From: Candidatus Zixiibacteriota bacterium
Lineage (GTDB): Bacteria > Zixibacteria > MSB-5A5 > GN15 > PGXB01
Direction: 5' to 3'
NCBI GenBank assembly: GCA_026397495.1
Contig: JAPLUS010000292.1
Span: forward strand, 1-7,183
Length of the DNA: 7,183 nucleotides
Positions within the stretch are counted from its first letter, which is position 1. Every line of letters begins with the position of its first letter. This document shows, piece after piece, positions 1 through 5,483 of this stretch. A model generated the notes under the pieces. It ran no database searches and was not told where the DNA came from. It saw only the letters and a program-made list of their open reading frames with translations. The translations under genes and the position numbers were made by a program.

Positions 1-636
1 CTTCATGGCTCTCTCCTGCCTAAATACCGAGGAGCCGCGCCAATCAATTGGGCTTTAATCAATGGGGAGACGGAAACAGGGTTGACCATCTTTTTTTTGG
101 ACAAGAAAGTTGATACCGGAAAAATAATCTTTCGGCAGAAAATCTCCATCCCGCCAGAGGAAACATTCGATGAACTCCATCGTCGAATGTCGGAATTAGC
201 CGGACCGGTTATTGAAAAATCGCTCGATCTTATAGAATCGGGCAAAGCTGTGGCAGAAATTCAGGATAATGCTTTGGCTACACCGGCGCCCAAATTCTCT
301 CCTGGGGCTTGTCAGATCGACTGGGGCTTTCCGGCCGACAATGTCGTTAACTTTATCCGCGGGTTATCATCGACACCGGGGGCTTTTAGCGGATTCCATG
401 GCAAAAAGATTAAATTGCTTAGAGCCACACAATGCAACATTAGCATACTGGAAACATATGAACCGGGACAGATAATCATGGAAAAAAACAGATTAATAGT
501 AGCTGTTGCCGGAGGCTTTGTTGAAATCCTTGAAATTTTGCCGGAAGGGAAATCAAAAATGACCGGCAGTGAATTTGTGCGCGGGTATCGCCCTGACAAC
601 AGGGAGATGATGAGCACCAGAGAAAGAGAGAAATAA
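1..636 (+). CDS. fmt: Methionyl-tRNA formyltransferase, 3' part (5' end outside window)
   Basis: This enzyme transfers a formyl group from 10-formyltetrahydrofolate to the amino group of Met-tRNA(fMet) in the cytoplasm, producing the initiator for translation. The reading frame is open from base 1 and gives 211 residues. They begin with the signature HGSLLPKYRGAAPI, containing the catalytic His (visible residue 2), followed by the catalytic Asp of VDTGK at visible residue 38. The 36-residue His-to-Asp spacing equals that of E. coli Fmt (His110 to Asp146), so roughly 108 N-terminal residues, including the catalytic Asn of the N-H pair, lie upstream of the window. From about visible residue 95 onward comes the C-terminal tRNA-binding beta-barrel domain (IDWGFPADNVVNFIRGL, then GFVEILEILPEGKSKMTG). 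The predicted full length of about 319 residues is normal. The gene stops 7 bases before rng, so the two are probably co-transcribed. Other formyltransferases (PurN, ArnA) are less likely because of the complete Fmt-type C-terminal domain. Confidence 0.95.
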   Translation, partial: LHGSLLPKYRGAAPINWALINGETETGLTIFFLDKKVDTGKIIFRQKISIPPEETFDELHRRMSELAGPVIEKSLDLIESGKAVAEIQDNALATPAPKFSPGACQIDWGFPADNVVNFIRGLSSTPGAFSGFHGKKIKLLRATQCNISILETYEPGQIIMEKNRLIVAVAGGFVEILEILPEGKSKMTGSEFVRGYRPDNREMMSTREREK

Positions 637-643
637 AATAAAT

Positions 644-2182
644 ATGAAAAAAGAGATTCTAATAAACTCAACGGAGTATGAAACAAGGGTAGCCATTCTT
701 GAGGATGAGCGCCTGGTGGAACTATATGTCGAGCGTCCCCAGTCAGAAAGATTGGTGGGCAATATCTATAAGGGGCGGATAAAAACTGTCCTGCCCGGAA
801 TGCAGGCGGCCTTTATCGACATTGGCCATCCTAAAGCCGCTTTTCTGCATGCCTCGGATATCGGCGATGTCTCTGGACAGCAGTCTTATGAGCCGGAATA
901 CATCGACGAGGAACCACCGGCGGAGATTGTCCGTAAAACGAGGCGCGCCGGAATAGAGACTGTTTTAAAGGACGGCCAAGATATTCTGGTTCAAATCACC
1001 AAAGAGCCCATATCCACGAAAGGTCCACGGGTAACAACCGAAATTTCGATCCCCGGACGTTACTTGGTCTTAGTTCCGGATGATGATCATGTTCGGGTTT
1101 CCAAAAGAATTTCAAATTGGAACGAAAAGCGGCGCCTTAAGAAAATTGTTATACCACTGCGGCCGGAGGGATTCGGATTAATTATTCGCACCGAAGCGGA
1201 GGAAAAAGGGGAGGATGATTTCCGCTCCGACATAAAAAGACTTCAAAAACTATGGAGTCGTTTGAAAAGGCGCTCGGAGTTGATGAAAGCTCCCACCCTG
1301 ATTCATAAGGAAATTGAAATTACAACTTCCATTATCCGCGATGTTTTTACCGACGATGTTACCCGGTTGCTGGTGGATGACCGGGCCGAATATCGCACCA
1401 TAATGGCTTATGTCCGTCAGGTGATGCCTCACCTTAAAGACCGTATTGAGCCATATAGGGGGGCAATCCCTCTCTTTGACCTGTTCAAGGTGGAGCCAGA
1501 GATTGATAAGATGCTGGATCGCAAGATATGGATCAAAAAAGGATCTTACCTGGTCATCGATCAGACAGAAGCGATGGTAACAATCGATGTCAACACCGGT
1601 CGTTTTGTCGGCAAAGGGGATCAGGAATCAACTACCCTTCACACTAATTTGGAAGCGGCCAAAGAAATTGCCCGACATATTCGACTGCGCGACATTGGCG
1701 GTTTAATAGTCTGCGACTTTATCGATATGTATAACCGCGACAATCGAAGAAGACTCTTCGAGGAGTTTAAAAGCGCTTTCCGCAACGATCACGCCAAGAG
1801 AGCCATAAATCCTGTCAATGAATTTGGCTTGATTGAATTGACGCGCGAGCGAATTAGACCATCCCTAATTTATACATTTTCAGAGCCTTGCCCACATTGC
1901 CATGGCTTTGGACGAATTCTCTCCCGCGACACCGTAGCCACAAAAATCGAGCGGTGGTTTATTAGAGCACGAGCCGATGGTCAATATAAGAAATATAATC
2001 TAGCCGTAAATCCCCTTCTGGCTGATACTTTAGTCAATAGCGGCGCTAACCGGATCAACAAAATGATGAAAATACACGGTTTCAAAATAAATCTCATACG
2101 AGATACAACAATCCCAACACCGGACTTTAGAGTTTTCGAGGAAGACGGAAATAAGGAGCTAACTGATATCTATAATGGCTAA
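644..2182 (+). CDS. rng: Ribonuclease G (RNase E/G family endoribonuclease)
   Basis: This is a 512-residue single-strand-specific endoribonuclease of the RNase E/G family, which processes rRNA precursors and starts mRNA decay in the cytoplasm. An S1 RNA-binding domain occupies about residues 37-130 (VGNIYKGRIKTVLPGMQAAF), with a family-typical variable insertion around residues 75-105. The catalytic DNase I-like subdomain carries the metal-binding aspartates, D315 in VTIDVNTG and D358 in IVCDFIDM. The Zn-link motif CPHC (C416 and C419) in EPCPHCHGFG joins two monomers through zinc. The protein ends about 90 residues later, without the long disordered degradosome scaffold of RNase E, and the length is close to E. 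coli RNase G (489 aa); hence rng rather than rne. The ATG at 644 follows the fmt stop by 7 bases. Its Shine-Dalgarno is poor (a purine run at 620-630, rather far), so translational coupling to fmt is likely. A 201-base gap follows. Confidence 0.95.
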   Translation: MKKEILINSTEYETRVAILEDERLVELYVERPQSERLVGNIYKGRIKTVLPGMQAAFIDIGHPKAAFLHASDIGDVSGQQSYEPEYIDEEPPAEIVRKTRRAGIETVLKDGQDILVQITKEPISTKGPRVTTEISIPGRYLVLVPDDDHVRVSKRISNWNEKRRLKKIVIPLRPEGFGLIIRTEAEEKGEDDFRSDIKRLQKLWSRLKRRSELMKAPTLIHKEIEITTSIIRDVFTDDVTRLLVDDRAEYRTIMAYVRQVMPHLKDRIEPYRGAIPLFDLFKVEPEIDKMLDRKIWIKKGSYLVIDQTEAMVTIDVNTGRFVGKGDQESTTLHTNLEAAKEIARHIRLRDIGGLIVCDFIDMYNRDNRRRLFEEFKSAFRNDHAKRAINPVNEFGLIELTRERIRPSLIYTFSEPCPHCHGFGRILSRDTVATKIERWFIRARADGQYKKYNLAVNPLLADTLVNSGANRINKMMKIHGFKINLIRDTTIPTPDFRVFEEDGNKELTDIYNG

Positions 2183-2195
2183 TTACTTTCATATT

Positions 2196-2308
2196 CGGCT
2201 GAATAGTATCAAACGGGCTAGTGTTGAAAAATTGCACACAACTATTGGAATACCCCGTAACCGCTTTAAACTCAAGGTGTAGCCAATATTTTTTTGTTTA
2301 TTCAGCCG
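2196..2308. repeat. 10-bp perfect inverted repeat with arms 93 bases apart
   Basis: CGGCTGAATA at 2196-2205 is the exact reverse complement of TATTCAGCCG at 2299-2308. The arms do not extend further with Watson-Crick pairs, and the flanks show no clear target-site duplication. It could be the terminal repeats of a small MITE-like element of about 113 bp, a long-range stem in RNA, two binding sites for a regulator, or chance. Only the repeat itself is seen; the role is unknown. Confidence 0.4.
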
Positions 2309-2322
2309 CCCTTTCTTATTAT
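2294..2322 (+). promoter_or_regulatory. Candidate housekeeping (sigma-70-type) promoter upstream of the ECF sigma gene
   Basis: TTGTTT at 2294-2299 and TATTAT at 2317-2322 are separated by 17 bases. The -10 box matches five of six consensus positions, the -35 box only TTG. Transcription would start near 2329, giving a leader of about 55 bases before the TTG start at 2384. AT-rich DNA gives such matches easily, so this is only a candidate for basal expression. Confidence 0.35.
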
Positions 2323-2337
2323 CTTTAAGAGTTCCGC

Positions 2338-2363
2338 CGAAACAGTTGCGGCTAAATAACGTA
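2338..2363 (+). promoter_or_regulatory. Candidate ECF-type promoter, possible autoregulation of the sigma gene
   Basis: CGAAAC (2338-2343), 16 bases, then CGTA (2360-2363) matches the Bacillus sigma-W/sigma-M type of ECF promoter (TGAAAC-N16-CGTA) except for the first base. It lies directly upstream of an ECF sigma gene, and such genes commonly transcribe themselves. The start point would fall near 2370, leaving a very short leader just long enough to include the AAAGG Shine-Dalgarno at 2374-2378. The match is seen; its use by this particular sigma factor is inferred. Confidence 0.4.
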
Positions 2364-2373
2364 ATCTGTATTG

Positions 2374-2378
2374 AAAGG
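2374..2378 (+). promoter_or_regulatory. Ribosome binding site AAAGG that fixes a TTG start
   Basis: AAAGG lies 5 bases before the TTG at 2384. An in-frame TGA at 2372-2374 excludes any earlier start. The next ATG in frame, at 2453, would remove the first helix of the sigma-2 domain, so TTG is the best-supported start. Confidence 0.7.
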
Positions 2379-2383
2379 CATCA

Positions 2384-2947
2384 TTGCCCGATATCGACAG
2401 AGAATTGATTAAGCGCGCCCTGTCCGGAAATCAGGACGCCTATAAGGAGCTGATGAATCGCCACCGCCCGGCAACTTACCACATTATCTTTAAGTTTGTC
2501 AGGGAAAAAGAGGCCGCGGCTGATTTGGTACAGGAAACTTTTATGAAAGCATTTGCTTCTCTTAATACCTATCGATCGGAATATAAGTTTTCGACCTGGC
2601 TCTATCGTATTGCCGCCAATTCCGCCATTGACTATCTGAGAAAGCAGAGAATTCACACTCTTTCGTTGGATAGTCCCGGTGGGGGCGATGATGACCGAGG
2701 AGGAATGGAAATTGTCGATCTCTCTTATCACCCGGAAAAGGACTTGGAGGAACGCGAAAAACGAATTTCCATTCAGGATGCAATTAATTCCCTGCCGGAG
2801 AAATACCGTATGGTTATCCTTTACCGCCATAAAGAAGATAGATCATATGAAGAGATTGCCGAGGCCCTCAACATCCCCATTGGAACCGTCAAGGCTAGAA
2901 TTTTTCGGGCGCGAGAACTTCTAAAGAAAAAGTTAAAGCCTTTTTGA
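2384..2947 (+). CDS. ECF (group 4) RNA polymerase sigma factor, RpoE-like
   Basis: This 187-residue protein has the two-domain layout of extracytoplasmic-function sigma factors, which direct RNA polymerase to a specific regulon, usually for envelope functions. Sigma-2 spans about residues 20-90, with the core-binding motif DLVQETFMKAF at 47-57 and the -10-recognition helix region FSTWLYRIAANSAIDYLRK at 69-87. An acidic, glycine-rich linker (GGGDDDRGG, 99-107) leads to sigma-4 at about 130-185, with LPEKYRMVI and the -35-binding helix-turn-helix RSYEEIAEALNIPIGTVKAR. Sigma-3 and sigma-1.1 are absent, as expected. The start is TTG, supported by AAAGG 5 bases upstream. Its stop abuts the next gene, so it heads an operon. 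Unusually, no zinc-finger or membrane anti-sigma gene is adjacent; the next two genes encode exported proteins. It may be controlled by its own promoter at 2338-2363. Sigma class and regulon cannot be assigned from sequence alone. Confidence 0.93.
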   Translation: MPDIDRELIKRALSGNQDAYKELMNRHRPATYHIIFKFVREKEAAADLVQETFMKAFASLNTYRSEYKFSTWLYRIAANSAIDYLRKQRIHTLSLDSPGGGDDDRGGMEIVDLSYHPEKDLEEREKRISIQDAINSLPEKYRMVILYRHKEDRSYEEIAEALNIPIGTVKARIFRARELLKKKLKPF

Positions 2948-2962
2948 GTGGAAAAATTTGAA

Positions 2963-4027
2963 ATGAAGAAAATTCAGATACTCTTGTTCGTTTCCTTGAT
3001 GCTGACGGGTATTTCAGCTTATGGTGATTCTTTCAGTTTTAAATTCCAAAAGGATATCGAGATTTCAGGCAGATCAGAACTGAATATAAAGAATATAGCC
3101 GGCTTGATTGAGATTACCGGCGCTGAAGTTGATAAAATATCGATTGGCGCTACCAAAACCGTAAAAGCCGCCGATCAGGAGGAAGCCGAGAAGATAGCTC
3201 GACAAATTGAAATAGAGGTATCCACAAATAATAATCGAGTCTCAATTCAGACCGTTCTTTCAAAGGCGACCGGCAGTTCCCGCTCTTTAATGGAGAAAAT
3301 CTTTGGCTCCGGCAATGACACTTTTGGCGCTGTTGATTATACTATAACGGTACCGAACGGCTGTCTCGCAAGGATCGAGAATATAAGCGGCAATATACAT
3401 GTTTCAGACATAGCCAATAATGTGAACATAATTGTAACATCGGGAAATATTGAATTGGATGGCATAACCGGATCGGTCGATATTGACGCTATCTCTGGAA
3501 ATATGATCATACAGGACGTCAAGGGAAATGTCAATATCACCGCAACCAGCTCCAATACGGAGCTTAACTCGATTACCGGGGCGACAGATATTTGCTTAAC
3601 TTCCGGCAATACGAAGGGAACATCTTTGATGGGACCGGTAACTATAGCCCAGACTTCAGGCGATGTTACCATGGATAGCCTCAGCGGTGATATAAAGATA
3701 AAATCAATTTCGGGAGATATTTCCATAGAGCAAGATGAAGGCGCCATAGATATCACTGTATACTCGGGAAATGTTGATATAAAAACAGAATTTAACTCCC
3801 AGAAAGATTTTTATATAGAAACCGGTTCGGGGAAAATAGTCTTTGCTGTTCCGGAAACTTCATCAGGTTCGGCAAGATTAGAGACGATTTCAGGTAACAT
3901 CACGACGGAATTGCCAATTTCAATAAGAACCTTTTCAAAAGATAAGCTTCTTGGCGATTTTGGCGGCGGCGGTCCCAAAATATCACTGATAACAACTTCA
4001 GGGGATATAATTATCAGACAATATTGA
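2963..4027 (+). CDS. Secreted DUF4097-family beta-solenoid protein
   Basis: This 354-residue protein has no known enzymatic function. It begins with a Sec signal peptide (MKKIQILLFVSLMLTGISAYG, probable cleavage after G21, no lipobox Cys). A variable domain follows (about 22-125), and then a long run of short beta strands typical of the DUF4097 (putative adhesin, PF13349-like) family. From S142 the spacing is exactly 18 residues for seven consecutive units, each starting SGN/SGD or a variant with a second Gly near position 11. Looser units of 21 residues continue to the C-terminus (SGK, SGN, SGD). It is likely periplasmic or surface-exposed and non-catalytic. ATG 2963 is chosen because the signal peptide starts there; GTG 2948, immediately after the sigma stop, is an in-frame alternative adding five residues. 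The gene sits in an operon with an ECF sigma factor and overlaps or touches the next gene. It could be structural, an adhesin, or a sensor part; the sequence does not decide. Confidence 0.85.
   Translation: MKKIQILLFVSLMLTGISAYGDSFSFKFQKDIEISGRSELNIKNIAGLIEITGAEVDKISIGATKTVKAADQEEAEKIARQIEIEVSTNNNRVSIQTVLSKATGSSRSLMEKIFGSGNDTFGAVDYTITVPNGCLARIENISGNIHVSDIANNVNIIVTSGNIELDGITGSVDIDAISGNMIIQDVKGNVNITATSSNTELNSITGATDICLTSGNTKGTSLMGPVTIAQTSGDVTMDSLSGDIKIKSISGDISIEQDEGAIDITVYSGNVDIKTEFNSQKDFYIETGSGKIVFAVPETSSGSARLETISGNITTELPISIRTFSKDKLLGDFGGGGPKISLITTSGDIIIRQY
3386..3763 (+). repeat. Seven tandem 54-bp (18-residue) coding repeats
   Basis: Inside the DUF4097 gene, Ser codons at residues 142, 160, 178, 196, 214, 232 and 250 are exactly 18 codons apart, and each unit follows approximately SGNIxLxxIxGxVxIxxT. 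An eighth start (S268) opens a longer 21-residue unit. The DNA copies are well diverged, so the repeat is visible mainly in protein. The period suits one coil of a beta-solenoid with two strands per coil. Confidence 0.85.
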
Positions 4028-4032
4028 GAACC

Positions 4033-5277
4033 ATGATGAAAAAGAAGCCAAAATATATAACCGCATTTTGTCTGGCTATCGGAATTGCTTTGCCGTTGTC
4101 TATCTCTTTGGCGATGGCCACGGGGGCCCATCTGCCGGCAAAAGCACCGGTCCCGAACAGGGACTCTTCTGTTAAGGATACCGTTTTCCGAGATTTACAT
4201 CTGTCACCTGAAGGGGTTTATGCGGTTGACTCCGACGGCACCGAATGGGAATATGATTTCAGCCACAATATATTCATTAAGCATGGGAAGGGAAATCAAC
4301 AGACTGAGACGATTTTCCGCAGGCAGCAAAATGGATCGGTTTATCTTAGCGATTCCCTCAAAGCCAATCTCTATTCCACTATCAAAAAGGTCAAGGGGCT
4401 GCAATTGGGAGCCATTGAAATCGGACCCGACGAGAAGGTAGATGGCCCGCTGATGGCGGTCGGTCCTATTATTATTCAGGGTTTGGTTAATGGTGATGTT
4501 ACTTCCTATAAGAAAATTACCGTTACGTCCACCGGCGAGATTACCGGCGATGCTAACGCTCCGGAAATAGCCAAGATGCGCGGCGGTATAATCCGTGGCC
4601 GCCGCCATGAAACCAGTCTGCCCCAAATGGCAGAAATTCATCTATTTGAGAAAATATCTTATGGCGGTCTAATAGTTAATGCCATCATACTGACCATTCT
4701 AATTTTCTGTGGTTTTTTGGCAGTTGCTATTATACCTAAGCCAACCTTTCGCATTAAATATTGTATTCAAACAAGGTTTTTCAGATCTTTCTTTGTGGGA
4801 TTCATATCTTGGATATTACTCATACCATTGTTTGCCCTTCTGTGCCTGACCATTATAGGCATTCCTATAGCTATTTTGGTTATGCCCCTGGGACTTATAT
4901 TGGGTGTTATTTTGGGCAGCGTTGGCCTCGGCCAGCTTGTGGGCGAACGATTTAATCAATTTCTTGGCGGACGATTTAATTCTCAAATACTCCAAGCAAT
5001 AGTCGGCATCACTATCCTCTATCTGCTATGGATAATAGTATCATTACTCGGACTGTCCAAGAGTGGTTTATACCAAGGATTGTCAATTTCATTTATGGTT
5101 TTGGCGATTATTATCTGGTCGGTGGGCGGCACGGCCGGACTGGGCGCTGTTATACTGACCCGATTTGGAAGCCGCAGTTACGATAAAATCAAAAATCTTT
5201 CCTTTGAAGCCGGGGCTCTTCCGCCTTCACCTCCCCCACCGACTCCTCCTCCATTAAAAGGCGGGGTTGGGGCCTAA
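4033..5277 (+). CDS. Exported bactofilin-like protein with multi-pass membrane domain
   Basis: This 414-residue protein has an N-terminal signal peptide or anchor (residues 1-29, ending SLAMA). A poorly recognised segment at about 30-120 is followed by a bactofilin-like (polymer-forming) beta stretch at about 126-195, with IEIGPDEKVDGPLMAVG, IIIQGLVNGDV and ITVTSTGEITGDA. Hydrophobic segments follow at about 212-234, 254-282, 284-303, 320-341 and 350-372, so four to five membrane spans. The protein ends in a proline-rich tail (397-407) and LKGGVGA. Classical bactofilins are cytoplasmic filament proteins; with a cleaved signal peptide this domain would face the periplasm. Similar polymer-forming/membrane fusions are usually annotated only as polymer-forming or hypothetical proteins, and the function is not known. 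Starts at TTG 4024 (overlapping the previous stop), ATG 4033 and ATG 4036 are all in frame. ATG 4033 or 4036 is favoured, with GAGAA at 4026-4030 as a weak Shine-Dalgarno. Near-overlap with the DUF4097 gene implies translational coupling. Confidence 0.75.
   Translation: MMKKKPKYITAFCLAIGIALPLSISLAMATGAHLPAKAPVPNRDSSVKDTVFRDLHLSPEGVYAVDSDGTEWEYDFSHNIFIKHGKGNQQTETIFRRQQNGSVYLSDSLKANLYSTIKKVKGLQLGAIEIGPDEKVDGPLMAVGPIIIQGLVNGDVTSYKKITVTSTGEITGDANAPEIAKMRGGIIRGRRHETSLPQMAEIHLFEKISYGGLIVNAIILTILIFCGFLAVAIIPKPTFRIKYCIQTRFFRSFFVGFISWILLIPLFALLCLTIIGIPIAILVMPLGLILGVILGSVGLGQLVGERFNQFLGGRFNSQILQAIVGITILYLLWIIVSLLGLSKSGLYQGLSISFMVLAIIIWSVGGTAGLGAVILTRFGSRSYDKIKNLSFEAGALPPSPPPPTPPPLKGGVGA
5231..5273. repeat. 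C-rich/G-rich imperfect palindrome forming the gene's 3' end
   Basis: A C-rich arm (5231-5252), the short AT-rich spacer ATTAAAA (5253-5259) and a G-rich arm (5260-5273, with GGCGGGG and TTGGGG) make an imperfect hairpin. Translated, it gives the PPPP-T-PPP-LKGGVGA tail of the membrane protein. From general knowledge, tails of the PPLKGG type often arise from dispersed palindromic repeats read through at gene ends. Whether this one is dispersed in the genome cannot be seen here. Without a T-run it is not a standard terminator. Confidence 0.4.
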
Positions 5278-5398
5278 CAAATAAGCCCTTTGCCGGTGAT
5301 TGGGCTGTGGAAATATCTGATTTCCCCTGATTCCGAAATCACTCATCCCAAATGATTCGACAGCGAACTTTTCACCATTTGAAACGTTAAATAATAGC

Positions 5399-5427
5399 TT
5401 GCTGCGGTAAGTGAATTTCTTTATCCT
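5399..5427 (+). promoter_or_regulatory. Weak candidate promoter for the htrA-type gene
   Basis: TTGCTG (5399-5404) and TATCCT (5422-5427) are 17 bases apart, matching three of six and four of six consensus positions. Transcription would start near 5434, about 50 bases before the ATG. The support is thin; it is listed because a new transcription unit probably begins in this gap. Confidence 0.2.
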
Positions 5428-5473
5428 CTGTAGCAAGTATTGGAAACCACGGATACTTAGGATGACAATAGTT

Positions 5474-5477
5474 GAGG
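5474..5477 (+). promoter_or_regulatory. Ribosome binding site GAGG deciding the protease start
   Basis: GAGG (in TTGAGGTG) lies 6 bases before the ATG at 5484. The in-frame TTG at 5472 overlaps this site and has no Shine-Dalgarno of its own, so ATG 5484 is preferred; it also places MKR directly before the signal-peptide core. Confidence 0.75.
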
Positions 5478-5483
5478 TGTTTA

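Larger units (their letters stand above)
2183..2383. other. Intergenic control region between rng and the sigma-factor operon
   Basis: No coding sequence is visible in these 201 bases. They hold a perfect 10-bp inverted repeat with distant arms, a run of seven T at 2289-2295 with no convincing stem directly before it, a candidate housekeeping promoter, and a candidate ECF promoter close to the sigma-factor start. Each is listed separately. No classic Rho-independent terminator for the fmt-rng operon was found, so some readthrough into the sigma gene is possible. Confidence 0.6.
5278..5483. other. Intergenic region before the htrA-type gene
   Basis: These 206 bases show no coding sequence. 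They contain two small stems: AGCCC/GGGCT (5284-5288 with 5302-5306) and a 7-bp stem TGATTTC/GAAATCA (5318-5324 with 5335-5341, 10-base loop). Neither has a following T-run, so termination of the sigma operon here is uncertain. A TGAAAC box at 5380-5385 resembles an ECF -35 element but has no -10 element at the proper distance. A weak housekeeping promoter candidate lies further down. Confidence 0.5.

Noticed and set aside
312..686. 124-codon minus-strand open frame over the fmt-rng junction
   Set aside because: It overlaps two well-supported conserved genes and its product shows no recognisable motif.
2281..2295. T-run at 2289-2295 as the terminator of rng
   Set aside because: No stable stem lies immediately upstream; only a three-pair GGT/GCC stem could be drawn.
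3337..3756. 139-codon open frame on the minus strand inside the DUF4097 gene
   Set aside because: It mirrors the repetitive coding sequence, has no ribosome binding site, and its periodic composition is explained by the 54-bp repeats on the + strand.
3386..3763. 54-bp periodicity as a CRISPR array or non-coding tandem repeat
   Set aside because: The units are diverged in DNA, keep reading frame and encode a consistent protein repeat, so they are coding repeats.
5318..5341. 7-bp stem with 10-base loop as a terminator of the sigma operon
   Set aside because: There is no T-run after the stem and the stem is AT-rich, so it is not a convincing Rho-independent terminator.
5442..5469. GGAAAC and GACAAT 16 bases apart as an ECF promoter for the protease gene
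   Set aside because: Transcription would start on top of the GAGG Shine-Dalgarno at 5474-5477, and the -10 sequence does not match a known ECF pattern well.
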